NCBI RefSeq assembly: GCF_021655555.1
Contig: NZ_AP023086.1
Span: 1,183,501 to 1,247,500 of the forward strand
Length of the DNA: 64,000 bases
Direction of reading: 5' to 3'
DNA from: Marinagarivorans cellulosilyticus
GTDB lineage: Bacteria > Pseudomonadota > Gammaproteobacteria > Pseudomonadales > Cellvibrionaceae
Shown: piece by piece, positions 28,171 through 36,598 of the stretch
Numbering within the stretch: position 1 is the stretch's first letter
Layout: each line of letters begins with the position of its first letter
The notes under the pieces: model-generated
Databases searched by the model: none
What the model was told of the DNA's origin: nothing
What the model saw: the letters and a program-made list of their open reading frames with translations, nothing else
Translations under genes and position numbers: made by a program

Positions 28171-28824
28171 TTAGAAGAATAGCGTTAGCCCAATATGGGT
28201 TTCCAAGTTTTGTATTTCCTTCTCTGGACCAAAAAGAGCGTGGGTCATTAGGTGGTTGCGAACATCCCAGTGCATTGCTATCCAGTCTGTTGCGAACAGC
28301 CTTAAACCGCCGCCAAAATTGTATGTGAAGTAATCATTATCCGCAAACAGGGTGTTACCTGCTCCAAATACCAAATAAAAGCTGCTATTTAGCGCTAAAT
28401 TACCAAGATACACTTCACCGGGTAGCAAGTTGTAACCGAGGTTTAGATTATAGTAGCTCAGCTCCCGTTGGTCGTCGGTTAGGATAGGGATTGTGCCTGG
28501 CTGTTGCTCGTAAGTGCTAGGTTGTAATTTAGACAGGCCATAGTTGGCCTCAACAAACCAGTCTTCGGTAACATGAAAGGCTAGGCGCAGGCCGTAAACG
28601 TCGTTGCTGCCAAAGTCTTCAAAACTCATGATGCCAGCGAAAAAGCCGAACTCAAAATTTTCTGAATCAATAATCGATTCATCAACATCACGTCGTTCGA
28701 TATCGGGTTGAATAACATCGCCCAACAACTTCCCTTGCTCTGTGCTTTGAGCAAAAGCCGTTGTGCTCAAAGTCGGCCCGCTGACTAGGGCGACTAAAAT
28801 AATACGCCGAATCCAGCTTTCCAT
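28171..28824 (-). CDS. Outer-membrane beta-barrel protein (TIGR04565-like)
   Basis: 217 aa; signal peptide ends near TTAFAQ. An eight-strand-sized barrel ends in THIGLTLFF. It resembles the 'Myxo-plus' outer-membrane barrel group by the ENFEFGFFAGIMSFEDFG start and the GGGLRLFATDWIAMHWDVRNH region. The start overlaps the end of the SH3-barrel gene by 31 nt, so the two are coupled and likely work together. Confidence 0.72.
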   Translation of the reverse strand: MESWIRRIILVALVSGPTLSTTAFAQSTEQGKLLGDVIQPDIERRDVDESIIDSENFEFGFFAGIMSFEDFGSNDVYGLRLAFHVTEDWFVEANYGLSKLQPSTYEQQPGTIPILTDDQRELSYYNLNLGYNLLPGEVYLGNLALNSSFYLVFGAGNTLFADNDYFTYNFGGGLRLFATDWIAMHWDVRNHLMTHALFGPEKEIQNLETHIGLTLFF

Positions 28825-29570
28825 TCTTCTACCTCCTCGTTGACGTTACGTGTGGTCATAATTATGTGGTTATCGTATTCCACCCGTAGCACCAAGTGGT
28901 TAGAAGCGTAAAAAACAAAGCCTCCGCCCACAGTCAGAATAGGGTCTTCTCTATCTTCGGATTGTACAAGGATTGTGCTGGGGTTGGTCTGAATAAACCC
29001 TGAACCTACTCTAAAGAAAGGGGATATTCGCCATGATGGAAAGGGTTGATGGGTGACGTTAATCGCGGCCAGCTTCAGGTTAGAAAACTCGCCAAAGGCT
29101 TGAGTATATTTGATTTCACCGCGAATACTCTTTGTAAAGCTGTAAGCAAGGAAGGGAGTGTAAGCAATAGCGCCTTCTAGTGTTCCCGCCGTTAGCCCGG
29201 CTTCAAAAGCATTGTTGTGGTGCTCTTTCCAGTCGCCGTGCTTAAAGTCGACGGCAATTTTGTTTTCGTCAATTGTGCCGTCCATGTATTTGCGGGCAAC
29301 CCAGCCATTCTTACCGTCAAGGGTTTCTATATTGAACCAATCGTTACGGCGCTTAATGATGAGGACTTTTTCGTTTTGTTCTACCACGTGGAAAATGGGG
29401 TAGCCCCGGCCGGCGAAGGTATGCACGTCAATATAGGGCACTGTTACGGTATGTATCAGCGCTCTATTTTCCTGCCAGTGTTCAGGTAGTGGCGTTGCGG
29501 CTTGCGACTGCGCGGTTAGGCAAAGTAGCAGCGCCAGGCTAGCGCCCAATGTGCGTATTAAGTTGATCAT
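28794..29570 (-). CDS. SH3-domain plus outer-membrane barrel protein
   Basis: 258 aa with a signal peptide (ALLLCLTAQSQAA). Residues about 40-95 form a bacterial SH3 domain (VTVPYIDVHTFAGRGYPIF, then WFNIETLDGKNGWVARKYMDG), which usually contacts peptidoglycan or protein. The rest (about 115-258) is a beta-barrel ending in WKAGFGVLF. It is one of two coupled barrels at the head of the TlpA-DUF4266-DUF3570 genes. Confidence 0.78.
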   Translation of the reverse strand: MINLIRTLGASLALLLCLTAQSQAATPLPEHWQENRALIHTVTVPYIDVHTFAGRGYPIFHVVEQNEKVLIIKRRNDWFNIETLDGKNGWVARKYMDGTIDENKIAVDFKHGDWKEHHNNAFEAGLTAGTLEGAIAYTPFLAYSFTKSIRGEIKYTQAFGEFSNLKLAAINVTHQPFPSWRISPFFRVGSGFIQTNPSTILVQSEDREDPILTVGGGFVFYASNHLVLRVEYDNHIIMTTRNVNEEVEEWKAGFGVLF

Positions 29571-29585
29571 TGAATAATTAAATAC

Positions 29586-32462
29586 TTAGTCGTTTAAAGG
29601 CGCCACAAAGGGATCGTTATAATACTGGCCACCTAAGTCAAGCCACTCCGCAATAAGGCGTCGTTCGCTTGGCGACAATATCCCTGTATGAATTGGATCG
29701 TTTCCTTCAAAAATCGAGAAAAAACCGACAGAGTTAAAAGCGTTGCCTGCATTGGCTGGAGCATCTAACTGCGTACAGGTTCTAACTACTCGCTGCCTAA
29801 CGGAGCCGTCGCTGTTAAGAATCGGCTCTCCATCCTCGTTGGTGTCATCTTGATAGGCAGAAGTATACACAGGTCGCAGCTCGCCATCGACTAGCTCGAG
29901 AGAAAGTCGTGAAACAAGTAGTTGGCGATAGGATGCGTAGAAATCATCTGAGCGGTTTTGGTCGCAGCCATTGTTTTGTGATACTGCGTTAGGGTCTGGG
30001 TCGTTAGGGACGTTAATGACAGGCATTGTTTGTGTTAGGTACAAACTAGCGGCTGGCGCTAATGGCATGCCATCGGCGCTTTGGTTGTCATTACTGTGGC
30101 AATTAATGCATGTGTTGTCGCTGAGTACATTATCGCTGCCATCGGGGTTGGGTTGCGGGTCGCAAGTGCGTCGGTCGCGCTGCCATAGCGGTTGAATGTG
30201 CTGCTCGTAGTTGATGGTGATTCGACAGCCGCTGCTCCAGGTGGGTTGCGCAAATGGCGATGGATTTGCAGAGCTTAAACAAGTTGTTGGCTGCTCCCAG
30301 CTGACACCCTCTAATGGTGTGGAGCAGCTGTCGTTGGCTGGCGGCAAGGTGTCAGTGCCGTTGGGGGCAATGCTGGCGTAAGCCAAGCTAATATCTGCTT
30401 CTAGGTTGCTGCTGTTTTGTGTCCATATATCGCGGTACAGCATATCGATAGCTGGTGTGCGTACGCCAAGTTCATCGGCGAAGTGCTCGGCCATGGTTTG
30501 CCCTGTTTGCGGTGCGGGCACCGGCGTACCGTTTTGGTCTATTAATTCAATGCCAATAAAAGGAGCGCCTAGGTAGGCTGAGCTTTCTTGGGCGTCACGG
30601 CGACTATGGGGTTGCAGACTGCCGCTTTGGTGACAGCCTATGCACTCAAAATGTTCGCCAGGCTGCACGTTGAACCAGTTTTCATGCAGCGCATCAGGTA
30701 GCCGCTTACCATTAGCATCGACAAGGTTAAGGGCAATTGCCATATTGGCGGGTATTTTAAACTTGGCCGAGCCGTCGGGCTCGATGGGGACATAGCCTAA
30801 AATATCGCGCATAAAGTTTTCACCGTTTTCACCAAATGCAATATTCCGGTTAAAGTCGAGCGCGTCTTCGTCAGGGATGGGTACGGCTTTTACAATGCGG
30901 ATAAAGCGTTCTGGGCGCTCACTTCGGTTTGCTAGGTGCGGCATGGGGGCAACATTGAGGCTCATGTTGCCATCAATATCGTAGATGTTTCTAATGTGTA
31001 CTAGGCCTACGCCTTCCTCTGCCAAATTGCTATCGAGGTTGGAAATAATATTGTCTGCACGCGGTTGGATCGAAAGCGCGATGGCTTCGGTGTAAACCTC
31101 GTTATCCTCTGGTGTGACGGGCTTTAGCGGTTGCTGCGTACCTAAATCCAAATTAAGTACCCACAATCCAAAACTGGGCGTGGCTGGCTGAATATTGGCT
31201 TTGGCAAGGAATGCGTCAGTACAAGAATAGGTTTTCCCTTCGCTTAAGGCGTTAATTAAGCAAGGGCTCCAGCTTACCAGTAAACGGTTGGTGCCATCGT
31301 TAAGCGGGTACGCTGAGTTATAAAAACCACCAATGGAATAAACGTCGGGGTTGTTTTCGGTAATATTTATGGGGATAAGCGACAGTGGCTTTTGTGGGCT
31401 GCCGCTACCAGGGTTTTGCGGGTTCGATTGATTGAGGTCGGTAAAACCATTGGTATTGATGGCTACAATGTCGCCGCCCCAGTGTCGGCTTGCGCGGTTG
31501 CGAAAGTTAATTAGGAGCTCACCGTCATTAATTTCGCGAGCATTCCAAAATGTAGCCTCACTGCCGTTAGGGCCGGTGGTTTGGCTGTTATAGCCGTAAA
31601 GTTTTTGAATGTCGGAGCCATCTGGCTTAATGCTGTAAAAGCTGACTTGATTATGGTCTGGCATATTGTCCCAGCGTAAAAAAGCAATGCGGCCATTGGC
31701 TAATAATGTGGGTTGCACATCGTGGCTGGGGTTAAATGTAAGTTGTTCTATGTCATCGTTTCGGGGGTCGAATACGTGCAGGTTAAACGCGTGTGCTTCT
31801 GCGCTTTCGTCAAGGCCGGAATATTGCGCTTTGCCTTCGTCCAGTAAGATGGCTTTAGTACGCTTTTGGCGGGTCGAGCTGAATACAATACGGCCGTCGG
31901 GTAAATAATGTGGCGATACGTCTTCGCCTTGCTCGGCAATCACGCTATCAAGAAGCGGTGCGGCAACGCCAGTTTCTAAGGAATACTCCCACAAGTTCCA
32001 AGTGGGTTGCGGGTTGTCGTCGTTAGGGTCTGCGGGTGCGCGCAAGCTAAAAAGCAGTTTTTCGCCATCGGGCGACGATTCTAAGTCTTTAATGTCGATT
32101 TGCGCAGGCACAAGGTTGCTATCTTCGTCGTCTGGGTCTTCTAATCGATCTGGGAATAGGCCGCTTGTGATGTCGGTTTCTGTTGCTGAGTATTTAGCGC
32201 GATCTTTAAGGATAAGCCGTGCGCCAGGGTTGAATGCTGCAGGATCTAAAATATTTTGGCTAACGGCCATGCCCAATGCATCTGGATCGTCGTCGATTGG
32301 GATTACTCTTGCGATAAACGCGATGGGAATATCGACAACTACGGGGTCGGGTTGCTGCTCTTTGCCGGGGCCTGTGCCATTGCTGACATCGCATCCGCTT
32401 GCTAACGCTAGTGTTAAGGTAACTGGCGAAATGAAAGCGAGTTTGCGAAGAGAGTGAAACAT
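29586..32462 (-). CDS. Large lipoprotein with beta-propeller repeats and two CXXCH motifs (hydrazine-synthase-alpha-like)
   Basis: 958 aa; lipobox LASGC (Cys24). The N-terminal half has WD40-like/TolB-like PD40 repeats (SSPDGEKLLFS, YLPDGRIVFSSTR, LANGRIAFLRWD). The second half resembles the middle domain of hydrazine synthase alpha, with CIGCH (about 606) and CINCH (about 788) and conserved GYVPIEPDGSAKFKIPA. Relatives are widespread in bacteria that cannot make hydrazine, so that activity is not implied. A surface or periplasmic haem protein is the best reading. It heads the minus arm, 15 bp before the SH3-barrel gene. Confidence 0.82.
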   Translation of the reverse strand: MFHSLRKLAFISPVTLTLALASGCDVSNGTGPGKEQQPDPVVVDIPIAFIARVIPIDDDPDALGMAVSQNILDPAAFNPGARLILKDRAKYSATETDITSGLFPDRLEDPDDEDSNLVPAQIDIKDLESSPDGEKLLFSLRAPADPNDDNPQPTWNLWEYSLETGVAAPLLDSVIAEQGEDVSPHYLPDGRIVFSSTRQKRTKAILLDEGKAQYSGLDESAEAHAFNLHVFDPRNDDIEQLTFNPSHDVQPTLLANGRIAFLRWDNMPDHNQVSFYSIKPDGSDIQKLYGYNSQTTGPNGSEATFWNAREINDGELLINFRNRASRHWGGDIVAINTNGFTDLNQSNPQNPGSGSPQKPLSLIPINITENNPDVYSIGGFYNSAYPLNDGTNRLLVSWSPCLINALSEGKTYSCTDAFLAKANIQPATPSFGLWVLNLDLGTQQPLKPVTPEDNEVYTEAIALSIQPRADNIISNLDSNLAEEGVGLVHIRNIYDIDGNMSLNVAPMPHLANRSERPERFIRIVKAVPIPDEDALDFNRNIAFGENGENFMRDILGYVPIEPDGSAKFKIPANMAIALNLVDANGKRLPDALHENWFNVQPGEHFECIGCHQSGSLQPHSRRDAQESSAYLGAPFIGIELIDQNGTPVPAPQTGQTMAEHFADELGVRTPAIDMLYRDIWTQNSSNLEADISLAYASIAPNGTDTLPPANDSCSTPLEGVSWEQPTTCLSSANPSPFAQPTWSSGCRITINYEQHIQPLWQRDRRTCDPQPNPDGSDNVLSDNTCINCHSNDNQSADGMPLAPAASLYLTQTMPVINVPNDPDPNAVSQNNGCDQNRSDDFYASYRQLLVSRLSLELVDGELRPVYTSAYQDDTNEDGEPILNSDGSVRQRVVRTCTQLDAPANAGNAFNSVGFFSIFEGNDPIHTGILSPSERRLIAEWLDLGGQYYNDPFVAPLND

Positions 32463-32784
32463 GGGCTTCTCGTTATCTGCGGTTTACGTCAATTGCCGAC
32501 ATTTTAGCGTCAATGCTAAGCGGCGCTCATATCCCTAGTGAATGCGTTATCCATAGAGGTTCTAAAAACGGGCTTATTGTACCTGTTCGGAACTGAATCC
32601 GAGAGTCATATGTAAGCAATTTTCCAGCCTTTATGGTTCGAAAGGCGACTATCTGTGCTCTGCGTCTATTTTTGGCGCCGGAATCACCAGATCCTATGGG
32701 TGTCTGGGCAGCATGGAACAAAAGCTGCTGGCAAGCTGTATTGCGAATGGCGTAGATGCTCGAAATTTTTACTAGGTAGGACAT
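32463..32784. promoter_or_regulatory. Divergent control region between the two arms of the haem-protein block
   Basis: 322 bp without a gene. CGTCAAT occurs twice as direct repeats (32487-32493 and 32508-32514), spaced 21 bp start to start, two helical turns. They lie 25-52 bp upstream of the minus-strand lipoprotein start, where a regulator could bind side by side. AGGTAGG precedes the plus-strand start at 32785. No strong sigma-70 promoter was found on either strand. Confidence 0.5.
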
Positions 32785-34020
32785 ATGTTGAATATTAAGC
32801 GGTTATTTAACCCCGTCGCGAGGGGGGTTATCGTTGGGAGCCTTGGTTTGGCTACGATGTGGGCTAACGCAGGCCCCGTTGAGCAAGCCAAGCGCTTGCA
32901 CGAGCGCATTGCCGGCGTGCCTCCTAGCCCTCAAACTAATGTGTTAGAGCAGATGCGGCAGCTAATCGCCGATGGAGATCCACAGGCAGCAGCGCTCATT
33001 GCAATGGATAACGACAATTTTTATGACGTTACGCTGGTTAATTGGGCGGCACCGTGGACAAACCGCGATCGCAGTGTTTTTGTGCCGTTTAATGATTACA
33101 TTGCCACTGTTGTTGGTTTGGTGCGCGATAGCGCGGACTTCCGCAGTGTTTTATTTGATGATGTGATTTATGTTGGTCAGGGCGTTACGCCGGCTTACAG
33201 CAATACAGGTAATGGGCATTACGAAGCAATCGCTGAGCAAGCGCTGCCATTAAAAACAACATTGGTTCGCGCGCTTCAATCTGCAACAACAGGTTTACCT
33301 GCTGAAGCCACTGCTGGTGTCATTACTTCTCGAGCGGCCTCGCAAGCCTTCTTTAAGGCCGGCACTAATCGCGCCCAGCTGCGCTTTACGTTATTAAATC
33401 ACCTGTGCTTGGATCTCGAGCAATTACATGATGTAACGCGCGCGCCCGACCGCATCCGCCAAGATGTATCGCGCTCGCCAGGTGGCGACTCCCGAGCCTT
33501 TTTAAATGGCTGTTTAGGTTGCCACAACGGGATGGACCCGCTGGCGCAAGCATTTGCGTATTACAACTATAACTACGACGCGGACAATGACCCCGATGGT
33601 TTAAATGGCTTTTTGGAATACAACGTTGATGGCGAGCTAGACCCAGAAACTGGCACGCGTGTTCAGGCTAAATACCACATCAATAGCACTACCTTTAAAC
33701 CCGGTTATGTAACCCCTGATGATAAATGGGACAACTACTGGCGTGCGGGAGTGAATGCGCGTTTGGGGTGGGATACAACATTGCCGGAGGCTGGTAGTGG
33801 TTTTGGTGCTAAATCTATGGCTAAAGAGCTTGCTTACAGCGAGGCTTTTTCAAGCTGCCAAGCAACAAAAGCCTTTAACGCCATGTGTTTTCGCGAACCC
33901 GAAAGTGGCACTGATCGCGCTCACATTACCACAATGGTTACCAATTTTAAGGCGGCAAATTACAACGCGAAAACGTTGTTTGGCGATGCAGCTGTTTATT
34001 GCATGGGGGGGAATAACTAA
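32785..34020 (+). CDS. Exported protein with one CXXCH haem motif
   Basis: 411 aa with a Sec signal ending near TMWANAG. One haem motif, CLGCH, at about 242-246 in NGCLGCHNGMDPLAQAF, which resembles the C-terminal CXXCH region of DUF1588/DUF1585 proteins. No known family covers the whole length. It has W/Y-rich segments and three further cysteines near the C-terminus (SSCQATK, AMCFREP, VYCMGG). Its stop overlaps the next gene's start (TAATG), so the two are coupled. Confidence 0.75.
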   Translation: MLNIKRLFNPVARGVIVGSLGLATMWANAGPVEQAKRLHERIAGVPPSPQTNVLEQMRQLIADGDPQAAALIAMDNDNFYDVTLVNWAAPWTNRDRSVFVPFNDYIATVVGLVRDSADFRSVLFDDVIYVGQGVTPAYSNTGNGHYEAIAEQALPLKTTLVRALQSATTGLPAEATAGVITSRAASQAFFKAGTNRAQLRFTLLNHLCLDLEQLHDVTRAPDRIRQDVSRSPGGDSRAFLNGCLGCHNGMDPLAQAFAYYNYNYDADNDPDGLNGFLEYNVDGELDPETGTRVQAKYHINSTTFKPGYVTPDDKWDNYWRAGVNARLGWDTTLPEAGSGFGAKSMAKELAYSEAFSSCQATKAFNAMCFREPESGTDRAHITTMVTNFKAANYNAKTLFGDAAVYCMGGNN

Positions 34021-36587
34021 TGGTTGTTAATAAACAGTTACAACAGGTTATTCGCGGCGCCGTCATTGTTGCCGCCTTTTTACTTGCTGCGTGCAGTAAC
34101 GACAGCACCCCGACAAACCAAAGTAATCCGCCTCCGCCGGTTGTCGATGATGGTAATCGCATCGAATATAAAGGCCCAAACCCGACATCGGCCGATGTGC
34201 AGCGCTTTTTGGTGAATGTATGGAGCAATTTGGCGTTGCAAGAGCGTTGCGGCGCTTGCCATGCAGAAGGCGGTCAAGCCCCTCAGTTTGTTCGCAGAGA
34301 TAATATCGATGCCGCTTATTCTGCGGCGCTGACTATCGTTGATCTGCAGGCGCCGTCGTTATCTACAATGGTGAGTAAGGTCGCAGCGGGACATAACTGC
34401 TGGCGCACGGAGGCCTCTGTATGTGCCGATACCTTAACCACTTGGATAGAAGCTTGGGCGAATGATGCCGGCGTAAGCGGCAATGTTATTGTATTAACGC
34501 CACCAGAAGTGAAGGCCGCGGGCAGCAGCCGTGCTTTTCCTGCCGATAGCGCGGGCTTTGGTGAAATTATTCATACGCCTTACTTGATCGAGCACTGCGC
34601 CGATTGTCACTCGCCTTCAGGTTCGACACCACAGCAGCCTTATTTCGCCGACAAAAATGTAGATACCGCCTATGAGGCGGCAAAGAGCAAAATTAATTTG
34701 AGTTCACCAGCGCGCTCTCGCATGGTGGTTCGTTTGAGAGAGGAGTCGCACAACTGCTGGACAGCAGACTGCCAGAATGATGCTGATACGCTGGAGGCTG
34801 CGATTGCTGCCTTTGCAGAAACTATCGAGCCTACCGAAATTGACGATGCTTTAGTCATTAGTAATGCGTTGCAGTTAGGCCCTGATGGTTTGGTGGCCAG
34901 TGCTGGTGGCCGTATAGAGCCTAACCTTATTGCTAAGTACGAGTTCAAAACAGGTAATGGCAATTGGGCGTTTGATACTTCCGGCCAAGACCCTGCTTTG
35001 GATTTGCGCTTAACTGGGGATGTTGATTGGCTAGAGGGTGGTGTATGGGGGCTGCGCTTTTTGGGTGGTCGCGCCCAAGCGACAACCGCCGCCAGTGAAA
35101 AGCTGCATTCGCAAATTACGTTTACAGGCGAGTACAGTATAGAGGGTTGGGTGGCGCCAGCTAATGTGACCCAAGAGCAAGCGCATATTGTTAGCTATGC
35201 GGGTGGCGAAGAAATTAGCAATATAACGCTGGGGCAAACGCTCTATAACTACGACTTCCTTAACCGTACGACCGAAACTGATGAAGTCGGCTCCCCTGGT
35301 TTATCCACCCCTAATGCTGATGAGGCACTACAAGCCACGCTTCAGCATGTGGTTGTATCGTTTAACATCCTTGAAGGCCGCCGGATTTATGTGAATGGTG
35401 AATTGGCGGCTAGTGATGACCCCGAAAACCTTGGCGAAGGTAGCCTTGGAAGTTGGGATGATACATACGCATTAATAGTGGGGACTGAGTCCTATAACGA
35501 CCCTGACCTTAATGATCCGTGGTTTGGCACCATTCGTTTTTTAGCTATCCACAACCGTGCACTTTCTGCCGAAGATGTGGCCGTGAATTATGATATTGGC
35601 GTTGGTGAAAAGTTTTATATGTTGTTTCGGGTAACCGATTCCCTGCAAACTGGTGCAATACCTGAAGGCACTGATGCCTATGTGGTGTTCGAAGTGGAGC
35701 CTTTTGATAGTTACAGCTATTTATTTTCTAATCCGTTTTTCTATATTTTAGACCCCAATAAAACAGCCGATTCCGACCCACCCGTACCATTGCAAGAAAT
35801 CCCCTTAGCGGGAATGCGCATTGGTGTGAATGGCCGAGAGGCGTCAATTGGGCAAGCGTTTATGAATATTAACGTGAATATTTCATCAGCTAATTATATG
35901 GCGGGTGAGGGTTTGCAGTTATCGAATATAGGCGCGTTAATTCCTGTTGAGCAAGGTAAAGAAAACGACGAGTTCTTTTTATCATTTGATGCTTTGGGGG
36001 CGCGGGTTTATGACCGCCCAGCAGAGGTTGTGCCTGTGCTAGCAGCCCCAGAAGATACATCTGAAGAGCTGCGATCTTCGGATATCGGCATTAAAACATT
36101 TGCTGAAATTAATGCCAGCTTATCGCAAATGACCGGTGTTGCCACCACGCTTCCTGCCGTTAAAGAAACTTACGAAAAAGTAACGCAGCAACTCCCTGTC
36201 GATGAAAATATAGAAGGCTTTTTGCCGGCGCATCATATGGGAATTACTCAGCTAGCGGTTGCCTATTGCAGTGCGTTGGTGGCAAATACTGAGTTGCGTA
36301 CACAGTTGTTTGGCAGCTTTAATTTTGCTGCTGAGCCATCTGCTGCATTCTCTGCGGCTGGGCGCGACCTTATTGTTGATGGCCTTGCGAGGGTGCTAGT
36401 GATTGAAACGCCTGAAGGTGATGAAGTTGGTTCTGGGCCGTCTGCATTACAGATGGCAACACAGCTAAATAATTTAATTGATCAAATGACTTCGTGCGGT
36501 AATAGCTGCCCTGCGGATACAACAAATACAACCGTAACGGCTGTTTGCGCTGCTGCTTTAGGCAGTGCAGCAATGTTGGTGCAGTAG
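34020..36587 (+). CDS. Lipoprotein with duplicated CXXCH domain and a LamG/concanavalin-like domain
   Basis: 855 aa; lipobox LLAAC (Cys25). Two tandem copies of a haem-motif domain of about 110 aa: CGACH (77-81) and CADCH (193-197), each followed after about 45 residues by a conserved HNCW (GHNCW, SHNCW). Residues about 300-530 form a LamG-like jelly-roll (GEYSIEGWVAP, RRIYVNGELAA, WFGTIRFLAIHNRALSAEDV), a fold that often binds sugars. The C-terminal third is unassigned. It follows the 411-aa haem protein and precedes the Tat protein as an apparent operon. Confidence 0.78.
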   Translation: MVVNKQLQQVIRGAVIVAAFLLAACSNDSTPTNQSNPPPPVVDDGNRIEYKGPNPTSADVQRFLVNVWSNLALQERCGACHAEGGQAPQFVRRDNIDAAYSAALTIVDLQAPSLSTMVSKVAAGHNCWRTEASVCADTLTTWIEAWANDAGVSGNVIVLTPPEVKAAGSSRAFPADSAGFGEIIHTPYLIEHCADCHSPSGSTPQQPYFADKNVDTAYEAAKSKINLSSPARSRMVVRLREESHNCWTADCQNDADTLEAAIAAFAETIEPTEIDDALVISNALQLGPDGLVASAGGRIEPNLIAKYEFKTGNGNWAFDTSGQDPALDLRLTGDVDWLEGGVWGLRFLGGRAQATTAASEKLHSQITFTGEYSIEGWVAPANVTQEQAHIVSYAGGEEISNITLGQTLYNYDFLNRTTETDEVGSPGLSTPNADEALQATLQHVVVSFNILEGRRIYVNGELAASDDPENLGEGSLGSWDDTYALIVGTESYNDPDLNDPWFGTIRFLAIHNRALSAEDVAVNYDIGVGEKFYMLFRVTDSLQTGAIPEGTDAYVVFEVEPFDSYSYLFSNPFFYILDPNKTADSDPPVPLQEIPLAGMRIGVNGREASIGQAFMNINVNISSANYMAGEGLQLSNIGALIPVEQGKENDEFFLSFDALGARVYDRPAEVVPVLAAPEDTSEELRSSDIGIKTFAEINASLSQMTGVATTLPAVKETYEKVTQQLPVDENIEGFLPAHHMGITQLAVAYCSALVANTELRTQLFGSFNFAAEPSAAFSAAGRDLIVDGLARVLVIETPEGDEVGSGPSALQMATQLNNLIDQMTSCGNSCPADTTNTTVTAVCAAALGSAAMLVQ

Positions 36588-36598
36588 GAGGATTAGCC

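Noticed and set aside
29586..32462. Hydrazine synthase activity from the HzsA resemblance
   Set aside because: No other anammox genes, and this fold is common in unrelated bacteria; only the fold similarity is kept.
32527..32784. Open frame of 85 codons on the minus strand in the divergent region
   Set aside because: It ends at the neighbour's start codon, lacks a ribosome-binding site and has no recognisable domain; the region reads better as control DNA.
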